Below the pieces are notes generated by a model that did no database searches, had not been told where the DNA came from, and saw only the letters and a program-made list of their open reading frames with translations. A stretch of DNA of 42,606 nucleotides from an uncultured Ruminiclostridium sp. (GTDB lineage Bacteria > Bacillota > Clostridia > Oscillospirales > Ruminococcaceae). Within the stretch, counting starts at the first letter, position 1; the number at the start of each line of letters is the position of its first letter. The DNA is taken from assembly GCA_947623915.1 (NCBI GenBank), contig CANQIB010000020.1, forward strand, positions 1 to 42,606, in the 5' to 3' direction. Below are positions 15,491-23,082 of the stretch, piece after piece. A program made the translations under genes and the position numbers.

Positions 15491-15512
15491 AACTTATACG
15501 GAGAGGAAATTT

Positions 15513-16892
15513 ATGAAAAAACTGCGCATACTTTCCGCGCTTATCTGCGCGGCTGTGATAATATCCACGGCGTCGGGCTGTCAGCCCCAAGCCGACGCGC
15601 CGACAACTTCCGTCGGTTTAGAACAATCAGAGCAGTCGGAGCAGTCCGCCGCCGAAAGTTTAAACTCCGAAACGCAGTCCGCTCTCGACGAGAGTTCGGA
15701 CTCTTCCTCAAACGGCGGCACCTCCGTCGTTTCTTCCGAGCCGCCCGAAACCACGACCACGGCGGCGTCCTCCGTCGACAGACCTGCCGACGAAACGTCG
15801 GGCTCGACGCCGTCCTCTACTGCCGAAAAACCGTCTACCACAAAACCCGCGACTACCAAAAAGCCGGCTACAACAAAGCCCGCGACCACCAAAAAGCCGG
15901 CTACAACAAAGCCCGCAACTACCAAAAAACCGACTACCACAAAGCCCGCAACTACCAAAAAGCCGACTACAACAAAGCCCAAACCGACCGTACCGGCGCT
16001 TACGGACTTTGCGCTGTCCAACCCCAACGCGGACGCCAAGACCAAGAAAATATATACCTACCTGTGCGAGAATTTCGGCAAGACGATGCTGAGCTGTCAA
16101 CAGGAATCCACCTGGATGGGCTCGCCGGATTATGAGATGGATTACATAAAGCGCACCACCGGCAAGCTGCCGGCAATGCGCGGTCTGGATTTTATGAACA
16201 ACGATTTCGACGGCGTGGTTTCCCGCGCCATAGAATGGGATAAAAAGGGCGGCCTTGTCACCATATGCTGGCACACGGGAGTTGTAAGCAGCGGCTACAA
16301 CGAATCGCTCAACGACAATCCGAATTTCTCCAAGCTGCTCAAGGAGGGCACCTCCGAATACAATAAGCTGATGGCGAGCTGGGACAAAGCCGCCAAGGCG
16401 CTCCAACAGCTGCAAAGCGCGGGCGTTACCGTGCTTTGGAGACCGTTCCATGAATTTGACGGCGCGTGGTTCTGGTGGGGCAAAGGCGGCGCGGAAAACT
16501 TCAAAAAGCTGTGGCGGCTGATGTACGATAAGTTCACCGACGAATACAAGCTGAACAATCTTATATGGGTGCTGGGATATTCCGGCGAAGTAAAGAACGG
16601 TTGGTATCCCGGCGATGAATACTGCGACGTTATAGGCTCGGACACATACGACAACACCACCAACATAAACGCATGGAAAAAACTGCTCAAAGTGACCGAC
16701 GCGGATAAGCCGCTGACGTTCCACGAATGCGGAAACGTTCCGCCCGTCGCCCGCTTTGAAAACGACGGCGATATTTGGTCATGGTTCATGATATGGCATA
16801 CCGATTACATCGTCAACAACAACAAGGTCAACCTAAAAAACGTTTTCAACAGCGACAAGGTGATCACCCTTGACGAGCTGCCGAAATTCTGA
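15513..16892 (+). CDS. GH26 beta-mannanase-like lipoprotein
   Basis: 459 residues. A lipoprotein signal ends in STASGC with the lipidated Cys at 23. Residues ~25-100 are Ser/Glu/Thr-rich and ~105-150 are a (TTKKPA)-type linker, then a GH26 domain. WRPFHEFDGAWFWWG holds the acid/base Glu314 and TFHECG the nucleophile Glu405, both in the family's standard context. It should cut beta-1,4-mannan or a related beta-glycan outside the cell, tethered to the membrane. ATG 15513 follows GGAGAGGAAA. It is a single gene with its own promoter and a possible attenuator. The nearest genes are biosynthetic, so there is no local utilisation locus; GH27 and SGNH-esterase genes further along may act on related plant glucomannan or galactomannan. 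Confidence 0.93.
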   Translation: MKKLRILSALICAAVIISTASGCQPQADAPTTSVGLEQSEQSEQSAAESLNSETQSALDESSDSSSNGGTSVVSSEPPETTTTAASSVDRPADETSGSTPSSTAEKPSTTKPATTKKPATTKPATTKKPATTKPATTKKPTTTKPATTKKPTTTKPKPTVPALTDFALSNPNADAKTKKIYTYLCENFGKTMLSCQQESTWMGSPDYEMDYIKRTTGKLPAMRGLDFMNNDFDGVVSRAIEWDKKGGLVTICWHTGVVSSGYNESLNDNPNFSKLLKEGTSEYNKLMASWDKAAKALQQLQSAGVTVLWRPFHEFDGAWFWWGKGGAENFKKLWRLMYDKFTDEYKLNNLIWVLGYSGEVKNGWYPGDEYCDVIGSDTYDNTTNINAWKKLLKVTDADKPLTFHECGNVPPVARFENDGDIWSWFMIWHTDYIVNNNKVNLKNVFNSDKVITLDELPKF

Positions 16893-16905
16893 GACAGGGC
16901 TTTGT

Positions 16906-17122
16906 CTGTAGAAAAAGGTCAATATAAAGCGGAAGGAAAAAGGTCAATATAAAGCGGAAGGAAAGAGGAGTTTGAGGGGAAAACCATCAGGGTTTTCACC
17001 CTCAAGTTTGATAAGAGCCGCGCAAAGCGCGGCAAAAATCGAGCAATATCGCTTATGCGGTATTGCCGATTTTTTCAGCTTGTCGGGAAATCCGACCGTA
17101 AGGAGGATTTTTCGACAAGCTG
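16906..17122 (+). repeat. Terminator-flanked intergenic element, family 2 (copy 1)
   Basis: Non-coding, ~217 bp, built of hairpins in a row: a 14-bp stem at 16972-17005 (one A bulge), GCCGCGC/GCGCGGC (17017-17033), an ATCG...CGAT stem with T-run (17034-17075) and CAGCTTGTCG/CGACAAGCTG (17076-17122). Near its start a 25-bp unit is present twice (ggtc at 16917 and 16942). The reverse-complement copy at 30060-30254 keeps the same order. An 11-bp direct repeat CAGGGCTTTGT flanks it (16895-16905 and 17150-17160), the right one being the end of the full terminator. Nothing else is seen in 16893-17198. Confidence 0.85.
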
Positions 17123-17160
17123 AGCCCTGCCCGCCTAACATTAGGCGGGCAGGGCTTTGT
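17123..17160. terminator. Terminator after GH26 / repeat element
   Basis: 16-bp stem AGCCCTGCCCGCCTAA with its complement (17123-17138 and 17141-17156) then TTTGTTTG. Serves both the plus-strand GH26 gene and the convergent zinc-ribbon gene. Confidence 0.85.
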
Positions 17161-17198
17161 TTGTTATACGAAATTACAGGGCTTGCCCTATAATTATA

Positions 17199-17477
17199 TT
17201 ACATTTCCTCGCTTTGTTTTCTCTTTTCAAAGCAAGCGCTGCAATAAACGGGGCGGTCGTCACGCGGCTGGAACGGGATTATCGCTTCCCCTCCGCAATC
17301 CGCACATACCGCGGTGAACTTCTCGCGCTTTCCGCCGTTCTTTCTCGCGTCGCGGCAAGCCTTACATCTCTTTGGCTCGTTAGTAAAGCCGTTCTCTGCG
17401 TAAAACTCCTGCTCGCCTGCGGTGAACACAAAGTCCGCGCCACATTCCTTGCACTTTAATGTCTTGTCCTCGTACAT
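17199..17477 (-). CDS. Double zinc-ribbon small protein (CxxC-x17-CxxC type)
   Basis: 92 residues with four CxxC pairs: CKEC and CKAC in the first half (a treble-clef/ribbon with FVFTAGEQEFYAENGF between them) and CADC...CSAC spaced by 17 residues in the second, the known CxxC-x17-CxxC domain. Four pairs would hold two zinc ions. The frame can be extended to a TTG at 17492, but ATG 17477 has GAGGT at the right distance and starts MYEDKTLKC. Function is not established for this family; the related zf-trcl type domain is often found in small DNA- or RNA-linked proteins. It follows the sigma factor gene by 62 bp and may be co-transcribed; a CACGCG/CGCGTG stem stands before its ribosome site. Confidence 0.9.
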   Translation of the reverse strand: MYEDKTLKCKECGADFVFTAGEQEFYAENGFTNEPKRCKACRDARKNGGKREKFTAVCADCGGEAIIPFQPRDDRPVYCSACFEKRKQSEEM

Positions 17478-17539
17478 TTTGAAATACCTCAATTTTTCTC
17501 ACGCGTTCGCGTGTAATGATTATAATAAAGCAGTCAGCT

Positions 17540-18106
17540 TTATTTCCCCAAATTTCGCTTTATCTTGGCTTTCGCCCTTTGTAAAGCGTTGTCTACCGAC
17601 TTTTCGTCGGTGCCCAGTTTTTCCGCCGCGCTTTTATAGGAATAATGCCTCATATAAAGGCGCAGCACCTCAAATTCTCTCTCGGTGAGCATAGCGGCAA
17701 GCCGCTCGTAAAGGCGGTTGTCAAGCTCCCTGTCGATGACGGTGTCCTCGGTCGAAGCGGTGATATCCACCAGCTTGTCAAAGTCGAAATCGTATTCCTT
17801 AGACATATCGCCGCCGCGCGCCAGTTTGGCTATCGCGGTCTTTATGCTGTTGGAAACGCACACATCGGCAAAGGTCGCAAAGCTCGCTCCCTTGCGCGCG
17901 TCGTAACGGCGTATCGCCTTGAGCAGCCCGATAAGCCCCTCGGAAAACAGATCCTCCGCGTCCGCGTAGGGACAGGATCTCGCCATTCTCTGCGCTTTTA
18001 CCCTGACCGGCGTCATATAACGCCTTACCAGTTCTTTTTCGCTGCCGTCCGTTTCACACAAAGCAAGCTGCTCGTCCGTAAAACCGGAAAAATCCGCGCC
18101 GTACAT
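17540..18106 (-). CDS. sigH: Sigma-70 family factor, SigH (Spo0H)-like
   Basis: 188 residues. Region 2 is seen in AEDLFSEGLIGLLKAIRRYD and FATFADVCVSNSIKTAI, region 4 in LTEREFEVLRLYM followed by KSVDNALQRAKAKIKRNL; the latter is very close to the SigH/Spo0H C-terminus (SIDNALQRVKRKL in Bacillus, from memory). It is about 30 residues shorter than Bacillus SigH. Likely role: directing RNA polymerase in stationary phase, competence or early sporulation. ATG 18106 follows CGGAGGAAAT. It has its own promoter with a perfect palindrome over the -35. The last codons form an AATAAAGC/GCTTTATT stem (17524-17544). Confidence 0.88.
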   Translation of the reverse strand: MYGADFSGFTDEQLALCETDGSEKELVRRYMTPVRVKAQRMARSCPYADAEDLFSEGLIGLLKAIRRYDARKGASFATFADVCVSNSIKTAIAKLARGGDMSKEYDFDFDKLVDITASTEDTVIDRELDNRLYERLAAMLTEREFEVLRLYMRHYSYKSAAEKLGTDEKSVDNALQRAKAKIKRNLGK

Positions 18107-18154
18107 ATTTCCTCCGAAAGAAATCGGCGTACCTGCCGAAATGCCGTATGAATA

Positions 18155-18183
18155 ATTTTATCACTATTTGACAAATTTGTCAA
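18155..18183 (-). promoter_or_regulatory. sigH promoter with a 16-bp perfect palindrome over the -35
   Basis: Minus-strand TTGACA (18183-18178), 17-bp spacer, TAAAAT (18160-18155). The palindrome TTGACAAATTTGTCAA at 18168-18183 contains the -35, so a bound repressor would block polymerase. Confidence 0.75.
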
Positions 18184-18206
18184 TATCAAATATCCCGCGC
18201 CGACGG

Positions 18207-18752
18207 TCAGAGCCTACAGTATTTTGCCCTGCCGGAGCTGAAAATATCGCCGCCGTGACAATCCGACGCGACTATCAGCGGAAAGTTCTTAAACGTCAGT
18301 CTTTTAACGCTTTCGCAGCCCAAGTCCTCGAAAGCTATCACCTCGCACTCGGTAATACATTGGCAGGCAAGCGCTCCCGCGCCGCCTATCGCGCAAAAGT
18401 ACACCGCGCCGTTGCGGACTATCGCGTCCTTTACCGCCTGACTGCGTTCGCCTTTTCCTATCATGGCGGCAAGACCTCTGTCCAGCAGCTCCGGCGCATA
18501 TACGTCCATGCGCCCCGAAGTGGTCGGACCGCAGGAGCCTATGACCATTCCGTCCTTTGCGGCGGTAGGTCCGGCGTAATAGACTGCCGCGCCCTTTAGA
18601 TCAAAGGGAAGCTCCCCGCCGTTTCGGATAATGCTCATTATGCGCTTATGCGCGGCGTCGCGCGCGGTATATACCGTGCCGGAAAGCTCCGCCTTATCGC
18701 CCGCTTTGAGCGTGCGCGCCGCTTGTGCAAGTTCTGCCGTGTTTAACTGCAT
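18207..18752 (-). CDS. Fe-S hydro-lyase beta subunit (class I fumarase / tartrate dehydratase type)
   Basis: 181 residues with the beta-subunit signatures GSCGPTTSGRMDVYAPELLD, MIGKGER, AVYFCAIGGAGALACQCI and EDLGCESVKRL, ending in FPLIVASDCHGGDIF. In the two-subunit enzyme the partner alpha subunit carries the Fe-S cluster cysteines; both are needed to hydrate fumarate to malate or dehydrate tartrate. No alpha subunit lies on either side: the gene is preceded (19 bp) by the coiled-coil repeat protein and followed by the sigH promoter. The partner must be elsewhere, or the subunit is an orphan. ATG 18752 follows GGGGTGAAG. The substrate cannot be told from this subunit. Confidence 0.92.
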   Translation of the reverse strand: MQLNTAELAQAARTLKAGDKAELSGTVYTARDAAHKRIMSIIRNGGELPFDLKGAAVYYAGPTAAKDGMVIGSCGPTTSGRMDVYAPELLDRGLAAMIGKGERSQAVKDAIVRNGAVYFCAIGGAGALACQCITECEVIAFEDLGCESVKRLTFKNFPLIVASDCHGGDIFSSGRAKYCRL

Positions 18753-18771
18753 AGCTTCACCCCGTCAAGCA

Positions 18772-21204
18772 TCAAAGGTCGAAAAATCCGACATTGTCGC
18801 TGCTCATCTCGTCGTTATCGTCGTCGCCCGTGCCCTGCATCAGCTTAAAATCCCACGACGGGTCGTAAGTCGCGGTATTGCCGTTCATTTCGTCGTTGGT
18901 GGACATCATCGGCAAGGTAGGCTCAGGTTCGGGAGCGGGTCTTGACGCCGAGGGCGGCGGATCGAGCTCCACTCCGTTCAACTGCGCCTCAAGCTCTTTC
19001 CACGGGTCGTTCGCCGATTCTTCCTCGGCGTTGCCCATAGGCTCGCTCTCGTTGAGTTTTTCAATGTGTGTGAATATATCGTCGCTTGCCGCCTCCGGCT
19101 TATCATCTGCCGGCGGCTTCTCCGCGAGCAGCGACGCAAAGTCGTTATCCGACATTACGGGCTGCTCCGGCTCTTTGGCTCTTATATTGAAATCCGAAAA
19201 ATCGCTTGCGGTAGCGCCGTAATCCGCTTCGCTCGCCTTAGCGGGCGTTTGCGAAGGTTCATCGACCGTGCTCACTACGGGAGCGGGGTCGGCAAGCAGC
19301 GACGCAAAATCATCGGGTACCGTCGCGGTCTGATTTACGGGATTTTCCTCCTGCTTGGGAACAGGCGCCGCCAACAAGTCAGCAAAGCTGTCATCGACTG
19401 TGACCTCCTGCTTAGCGGCGGGTTCTGCCACAGGTTCTGTTGTAGGTGCTGCCAACAAGTCCGCAAAGCTATCATCAACTGCAACGTCCTGCTTAGCGGC
19501 AGGTTCTGCCACAGATTCTGCCGTGGGTGCTGCCAACAAGTCCGCAAAGCTATCATCAACGGCGGCCTCCGTCTTAGCGGCAGGTTCTGCTACAGATTCT
19601 GCCGTGGGTGCTGCCAACAAGTCCGCAAAGCTGTCATCAACGGCGGCCTCCGTCTTAGCGGCAGGTTCTTCTGCAGGTGCTGCCAACAAGTCCGCAAAGC
19701 TATCATCAACTGCAACGTCCTGCTTAGCGGCAGGTTCTGCCACAGATTCTGCCGTGGGTGCTGCCAACAAGTCCGCAAAGCTATCATCAACTGCAACGTC
19801 CTGCTTAGCGGCGGGTTCTGCTACAGATTCTGCCGTGGGTGCTGCCAACAAATCTTCAAAGCTGTCCGCAACCGCGTTCTCCGTCTTAGCGGCAGGTTCT
19901 TCTGCGGGTACTGCCGTGGATTCCGGCATCTTGACTTCTTCAAAAGGCGCGGGAGCCGCCACCGCTTTGGGAGCGTCGGCGGATATTTCCGCGGTAAGGT
20001 CTATATCGTTTTCAAAGGAAACGCCGGTCGGCTGTTCCGTCGCGTCAAGCTCCAGCTTAAAGGCATAAGGCTCTACCTCCATAGGCTGATAGCCCTCTAT
20101 CTGCGAGGAGTCGAACTCCGCCAGCTCCGCTATGGCGGCTCTTGCGGATGCTACCTCTTCCTGCTCCGCGAGCTTCTTTTCCTTTGCCTCGGTGACCGCC
20201 TGTTCAACGTTAGCGGCCTGCTCAGCCTGCTCCACCGATTCCTTGACCGCCTCGTTCAGCTTAATGGTAAGCTGCTCGGAGAGCGCGGCAAACACCGCGC
20301 TGACGTCTACCGTCGGCGCAACGTTCTCCGATTCCGCCGAAATTTCAGCGGCGCGTTTATCCAACTGCTCCGTCAGCGTATTTTTATAGCTGTCCGCGGC
20401 GCTGACCGCCTGTGCGGCATAAAGCTGCGCGGACTCTATTATCTTCGCGGCTTTCTCGCGAGCGTCCGCTATCACGGCGTCCGCGTCGGAATTTGTCTTG
20501 GCGGTTATCTCCTCAAGACGGCTCTCCCGCACCGAAACGGAGGTCGCCGCCGCGTCGGCTATCCTCTTTTCTACCGAAGCCTTGTACTCCTCGACCGACG
20601 CTTTGTATTTTTCCACGTCGGACTTGTACTCCTCAACGCCCTTTTTGTAATTTTCCTCATCGGCGATGTAACGCTCGGTCTGCTCGCGGTATCTTTCGGA
20701 CTCCTGTCTGTATTTTTCCGCAGCCGCCTTGTAAGCGTCGAACTCGTCGGTCAGACGGTCGCACTCTGCCTTATAGAGCCGGAGATCCTGCTCGCTCTTT
20801 TGCAGCTCCGTCTTGTATTTATCCGCCTCGCCGCTGTCCTGAGGAGCGCTGCGGAGAGTTTCGCACTCTTTTCTCAGCTCCGCGTTATCCTCCCGCACCG
20901 CCGCAAGATCCTTTTCCAGCTGAGCCGCTTTGCGCTCCGCCTCAAATACCTGCTTGCGGTTTTCCGCGATCTGGTTGGTAAGCTCCGCTTTCTTGCTCTC
21001 TATCTCGGCATATAACTCTTCGGGAGGCGCGGTTTCCTTCAGCTTTTGTATCTCCTGCTTTAGGCTCTCGTTTTCTTCCCTCAGAGCTTTGTTGTTCTTG
21101 TTATGGTTGACTATGTACGCCATAACCTCGTTTTTGTCAAAGCCGAACGGCACCGTTTTAAAATCGCCGTTTTCTGACGCTTGTTGTTTCTTAGAGTCAG
21201 CCAT
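18772..21204 (-). CDS. DivIVA-like coiled-coil protein with C-terminal FADLLA repeats
   Basis: 810 residues. The start FKTVPFGFDKNEVMAYI resembles the membrane-curvature segment of DivIVA/GpsB proteins. Residues ~35-330 are coiled coil; at ~160-215 a strict seven-residue period repeats as KYRQESE, RYREQTE, NYKKGVE, EYKSDVE, KYKASVE. A linker is followed by seven copies of a 27-residue unit (one is 23) with the core DDSFADLLAAP, and further degenerate copies (DDFASLLADP, NDFASLLAEK). No membrane helix. Such a layout fits a cell-pole or septum scaffold whose repeated short motif recruits a partner many times; this is inference. ATG 21204 has a GGGGGG site. Followed after 19 bp by the fumarase subunit. 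A weaker alternative is a general cytoskeletal or secretion scaffold. Confidence 0.85.
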   Translation of the reverse strand: MADSKKQQASENGDFKTVPFGFDKNEVMAYIVNHNKNNKALREENESLKQEIQKLKETAPPEELYAEIESKKAELTNQIAENRKQVFEAERKAAQLEKDLAAVREDNAELRKECETLRSAPQDSGEADKYKTELQKSEQDLRLYKAECDRLTDEFDAYKAAAEKYRQESERYREQTERYIADEENYKKGVEEYKSDVEKYKASVEEYKASVEKRIADAAATSVSVRESRLEEITAKTNSDADAVIADAREKAAKIIESAQLYAAQAVSAADSYKNTLTEQLDKRAAEISAESENVAPTVDVSAVFAALSEQLTIKLNEAVKESVEQAEQAANVEQAVTEAKEKKLAEQEEVASARAAIAELAEFDSSQIEGYQPMEVEPYAFKLELDATEQPTGVSFENDIDLTAEISADAPKAVAAPAPFEEVKMPESTAVPAEEPAAKTENAVADSFEDLLAAPTAESVAEPAAKQDVAVDDSFADLLAAPTAESVAEPAAKQDVAVDDSFADLLAAPAEEPAAKTEAAVDDSFADLLAAPTAESVAEPAAKTEAAVDDSFADLLAAPTAESVAEPAAKQDVAVDDSFADLLAAPTTEPVAEPAAKQEVTVDDSFADLLAAPVPKQEENPVNQTATVPDDFASLLADPAPVVSTVDEPSQTPAKASEADYGATASDFSDFNIRAKEPEQPVMSDNDFASLLAEKPPADDKPEAASDDIFTHIEKLNESEPMGNAEEESANDPWKELEAQLNGVELDPPPSASRPAPEPEPTLPMMSTNDEMNGNTATYDPSWDFKLMQGTGDDDNDEMSSDNVGFFDL
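19371..19925 (-). repeat. 81-bp in-frame tandem repeats (DSFADLLAAP units)
   Basis: CCAACAAGTC (or its variant) recurs at 19371, 19452, 19533, 19614, 19683, 19764 and 19845; spacing is 81 bp except one of 69 bp. Two sub-types alternate (AAKQDVAVDD and AAKTEAAVDD), showing block duplication. Confidence 0.92.
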
Positions 21205-21237
21205 GGTAAATACCCCCCGATTTGTGAAATCATATTT

Positions 21238-21266
21238 ATTATAACAAATTTTTTTCCTAAATTCAA
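21238..21266 (-). promoter_or_regulatory. Promoter of the coiled-coil protein operon
   Basis: Minus-strand TTGAAT (21266-21261), 17-bp spacer, TATAAT (21243-21238), 34 bp upstream of the start. Confidence 0.75.
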
Positions 21267-21404
21267 TACTTATTTGAGTATATTTTATAAATTTTATAAA
21301 AAATTATTTCCTGTCGAGGTAAAATGGAGAGAACTGTTTTTAAAGTAAAATTTTTACATTTTAATGCGGCGAAAGAAAAAATGTGATTTTTCCTCTTAAA
21401 AGTA

Positions 21405-21433
21405 TTGTATTTTCCCGAAAAAGAGTGTATAAT
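21405..21433 (+). promoter_or_regulatory. Promoter of ireB
   Basis: TTGTAT (21405-21410), 17-bp spacer, TATAAT (21428-21433), 40 bp upstream of the ireB start. The AT-rich stretch 21267-21404 shows no other feature. Confidence 0.75.
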
Positions 21434-21473
21434 AGTTTCAAGCAACGCTTAACGAACGAAAGGACGATTTCAA

Positions 21474-21719
21474 ATGATCGACAAAACAATGCCGTTTTCG
21501 CTGAAAGACGAACGTGAAAACGAAATGAAAGAAATACTCAGCACAGTTTACGCCGCTTTAAAGGAAAAAGGCTACAATCCCATAAATCAGTTGGTCGGTT
21601 ATATACTTTCGGAGGACCCGACATACATAACCACCTACAACAACGCAAGGAGCCTTATCCGCCATATCGACCGCGACGAGCTGCTCCAGGTCATGGTAAA
21701 GCATTATCTTGATTCCTGA
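21474..21719 (+). CDS. ireB: IreB family regulatory phosphoprotein (UPF0297)
   Basis: 81 residues, full length. The start [10 protein letters not shown] and the body [35 protein letters not shown] and IRHIDRDEL are the family's conserved blocks. IreB is the small partner phosphorylated on Thr by the PASTA kinase IreK in enterococci, where it lowers cephalosporin resistance; Thr5 near the N-terminus is the kind of site involved. In many Firmicutes it lies between alaS and ruvX, but here neither is present. ATG 21474 follows GAAAGGACG. A hairpin ends the transcript or links it to the deacetylase gene. Confidence 0.95.
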   Translation: MIDKTMPFSLKDERENEMKEILSTVYAALKEKGYNPINQLVGYILSEDPTYITTYNNARSLIRHIDRDELLQVMVKHYLDS

Positions 21720-21753
21720 CCTGTTCTCATTTTTTTCAAAGAATATATAACTG

Positions 21754-21783
21754 CCCCTTTTCAAACACTATGTTGAAAAGGGG
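21754..21783 (+). terminator. Hairpin that hides the ribosome site of the deacetylase gene
   Basis: Perfect 11-bp stem CCCCTTTTCAA/TTGAAAAGGGG (21754-21764 with 21773-21783), 8-nt loop. Its right arm contains the AAAGGGG that would serve the TTG start at 21791. No long T-run follows, so it can act as a weak terminator and as a translation lock. Confidence 0.65.
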
Positions 21784-21790
21784 TGATCTT

Positions 21791-22537
21791 TTGTTTAAAA
21801 ATACAAAGCTGCTCGCGGCGCTGCTTGTGCCGTTATTTGCCGTTTCGGCGGGAGCGTTGTCCGACCAAAAAATCGGTTACGGTCAGGGCGTTATCACCGA
21901 CGGGGCGAACCGTCCTATCGGAGCGGTGCAGGCGCAGGAGCAGTACGGAAAATACGGGGCGGAGTTTATCGGCAGCGCCGATGAAAAGCGCATATACCTC
22001 ACCTTTGACGAGGGTTACGAAAACGGTTGCACGGCGGATATACTGAATATACTGAAAGAAAAAGGCGTGTCCGCGACTTTCTATATAACCTACGATTACG
22101 CGCTGAGAAATCCCGAATTGGTGAAAAGAATGGCGCAGGAGGGACACGGCATAGGAAATCACACCTATTCCCACCCCAGCCTGCCGAGCTGCTCCGACAA
22201 TGAATTTTACGGAGAGGTAGTAAGGCTCGAACAATATGTTCGGGATAATTTCGGGGTGCTGACCCGCACTCTGCGGCCGCCGATGGGCGAATTTTCGGAA
22301 CGCACGCTTTACCTTGCCGACAAGCTGGGCTATAAAACGGTGTTCTGGTCTTTTGCCTACGCCGACTGGCAGACCGACGCGCAGCCCTCGCCGTCAGAGG
22401 CTTACAAACGCATAACCGAAGCCACCCACAACGGCGAGATATGCCTGCTGCACGCCGTCAGCCGCACAAATACCGTAATACTTGCCGACGTGATAGACTA
22501 CTGGCGCGCCGCAGGGTACGAAATTTGCAGTATATAA
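21791..22537 (+). CDS. NodB-domain polysaccharide deacetylase (PdaA-like), secreted
   Basis: 248 residues. After a short signal peptide (FKNTKLLAALLVPLFAVSAGA) comes a NodB domain: YLTFDEGYENG (motif 1, where the second Asp of the usual TFDDG is Glu as in PdaA-type enzymes), HTYSHPSL (the metal His pair), RPPMGEFS, WSFAYADW and the last motif ICLLHAVS. PdaA-type enzymes remove acetyl groups from muramic acid in spore cortex peptidoglycan; a spore or wall role is likely but not certain. I prefer the TTG at 21791: AAAGGGGTGA is 5-7 nt ahead, while the in-frame ATG at 21770 has no site and falls in the loop of the hairpin. Follows ireB by 71 bp. Confidence 0.92.
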   Translation: MFKNTKLLAALLVPLFAVSAGALSDQKIGYGQGVITDGANRPIGAVQAQEQYGKYGAEFIGSADEKRIYLTFDEGYENGCTADILNILKEKGVSATFYITYDYALRNPELVKRMAQEGHGIGNHTYSHPSLPSCSDNEFYGEVVRLEQYVRDNFGVLTRTLRPPMGEFSERTLYLADKLGYKTVFWSFAYADWQTDAQPSPSEAYKRITEATHNGEICLLHAVSRTNTVILADVIDYWRAAGYEICSI

Positions 22538-22541
22538 CAAC

Positions 22542-22569
22542 ACTCCGACGGACATTCGTCCGTCGGTGT
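22542..22569. terminator. Terminator hairpin, first copy
   Basis: 12-bp stem with one T-G pair (22542-22553 with 22558-22569), loop ATTC, directly after the deacetylase stop. A 28-bp copy with one difference is at 23083-23110. Confidence 0.75.
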
Positions 22570-23082
22570 AGACTGTCGATAAACCCACAGCACCATTACG
22601 AACAGCCTGAAAGGCTGTTCGTGTCGGAGTTTTGAATTTGTATAATTCAAAACTCCTGCCCCGCGGCTTAAACTTAACGACAGCACAAATTTTCTTAATG
22701 CGTCAAGAGCCGCTCACAGACGTTGCGGAGTCGGACACAAGCCGCCTCACGCCGATTCTTTTGGGCTATTTTTGTCCCTTGTTCCTCGGCAGGCGCAAGC
22801 CTGCCTGCGTCGCAAGAGCCAAAACTATCTCCAAAATCTCTCGGCGTGAGGTTCGTTTTTACAGAGCAGATTTTCGTCAAGACAAGGCGACCGAACGACG
22901 GCATACTTGCGTATGCCTAGCGAGGTCAACGCAGTATTGGCGGAAATATGCCTGTAAAAACCGACTTGTGTCCGACTCCGCAACGTCTGGTACCCTTGTA
23001 CGCCTATCGCGGCTCTTTCCTTGTCTGCGCGTGTTTCTCGAAGTCTGCCAGCTTGCCGAAAAATAACTTTTTCGACAAGCTG
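22570..23082 (+). repeat. Terminator-flanked intergenic element, family 1 (complete copy)
   Basis: 513 non-coding bp. Perfect stems: 9 bp (22599-22607/22613-22621), 13 bp (22626-22638/22644-22656), a long-range 25-bp pair (22717-22741/22965-22989) enclosing an 11-bp pair (22745-22755/22841-22851), a GGCAGGC-GCAA-GCCTGCC stem (22788-22805) and GGCATAC-TTGC-GTATGCC (22900-22917). It ends in CAGCTTGCCG...CGACAAGCTG like the other elements. The first 209 bp recur at 42398-42606 with four differences. Short open frames inside have no ribosome sites and I call none. Confidence 0.88.

Noticed and set aside
19066-21015. Long plus-strand open frame opposite the coiled-coil gene
   Set aside because: It has no start site or promoter, its product is Arg/Cys/Tyr-rich noise, and the minus strand has strong coiled-coil periodicity and a promoter.
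22632-23066. 144-codon frame in the 513-bp element
   Set aside because: No ribosome site or promoter; the sequence is explained by inverted repeats, which open frames on both strands by chance.
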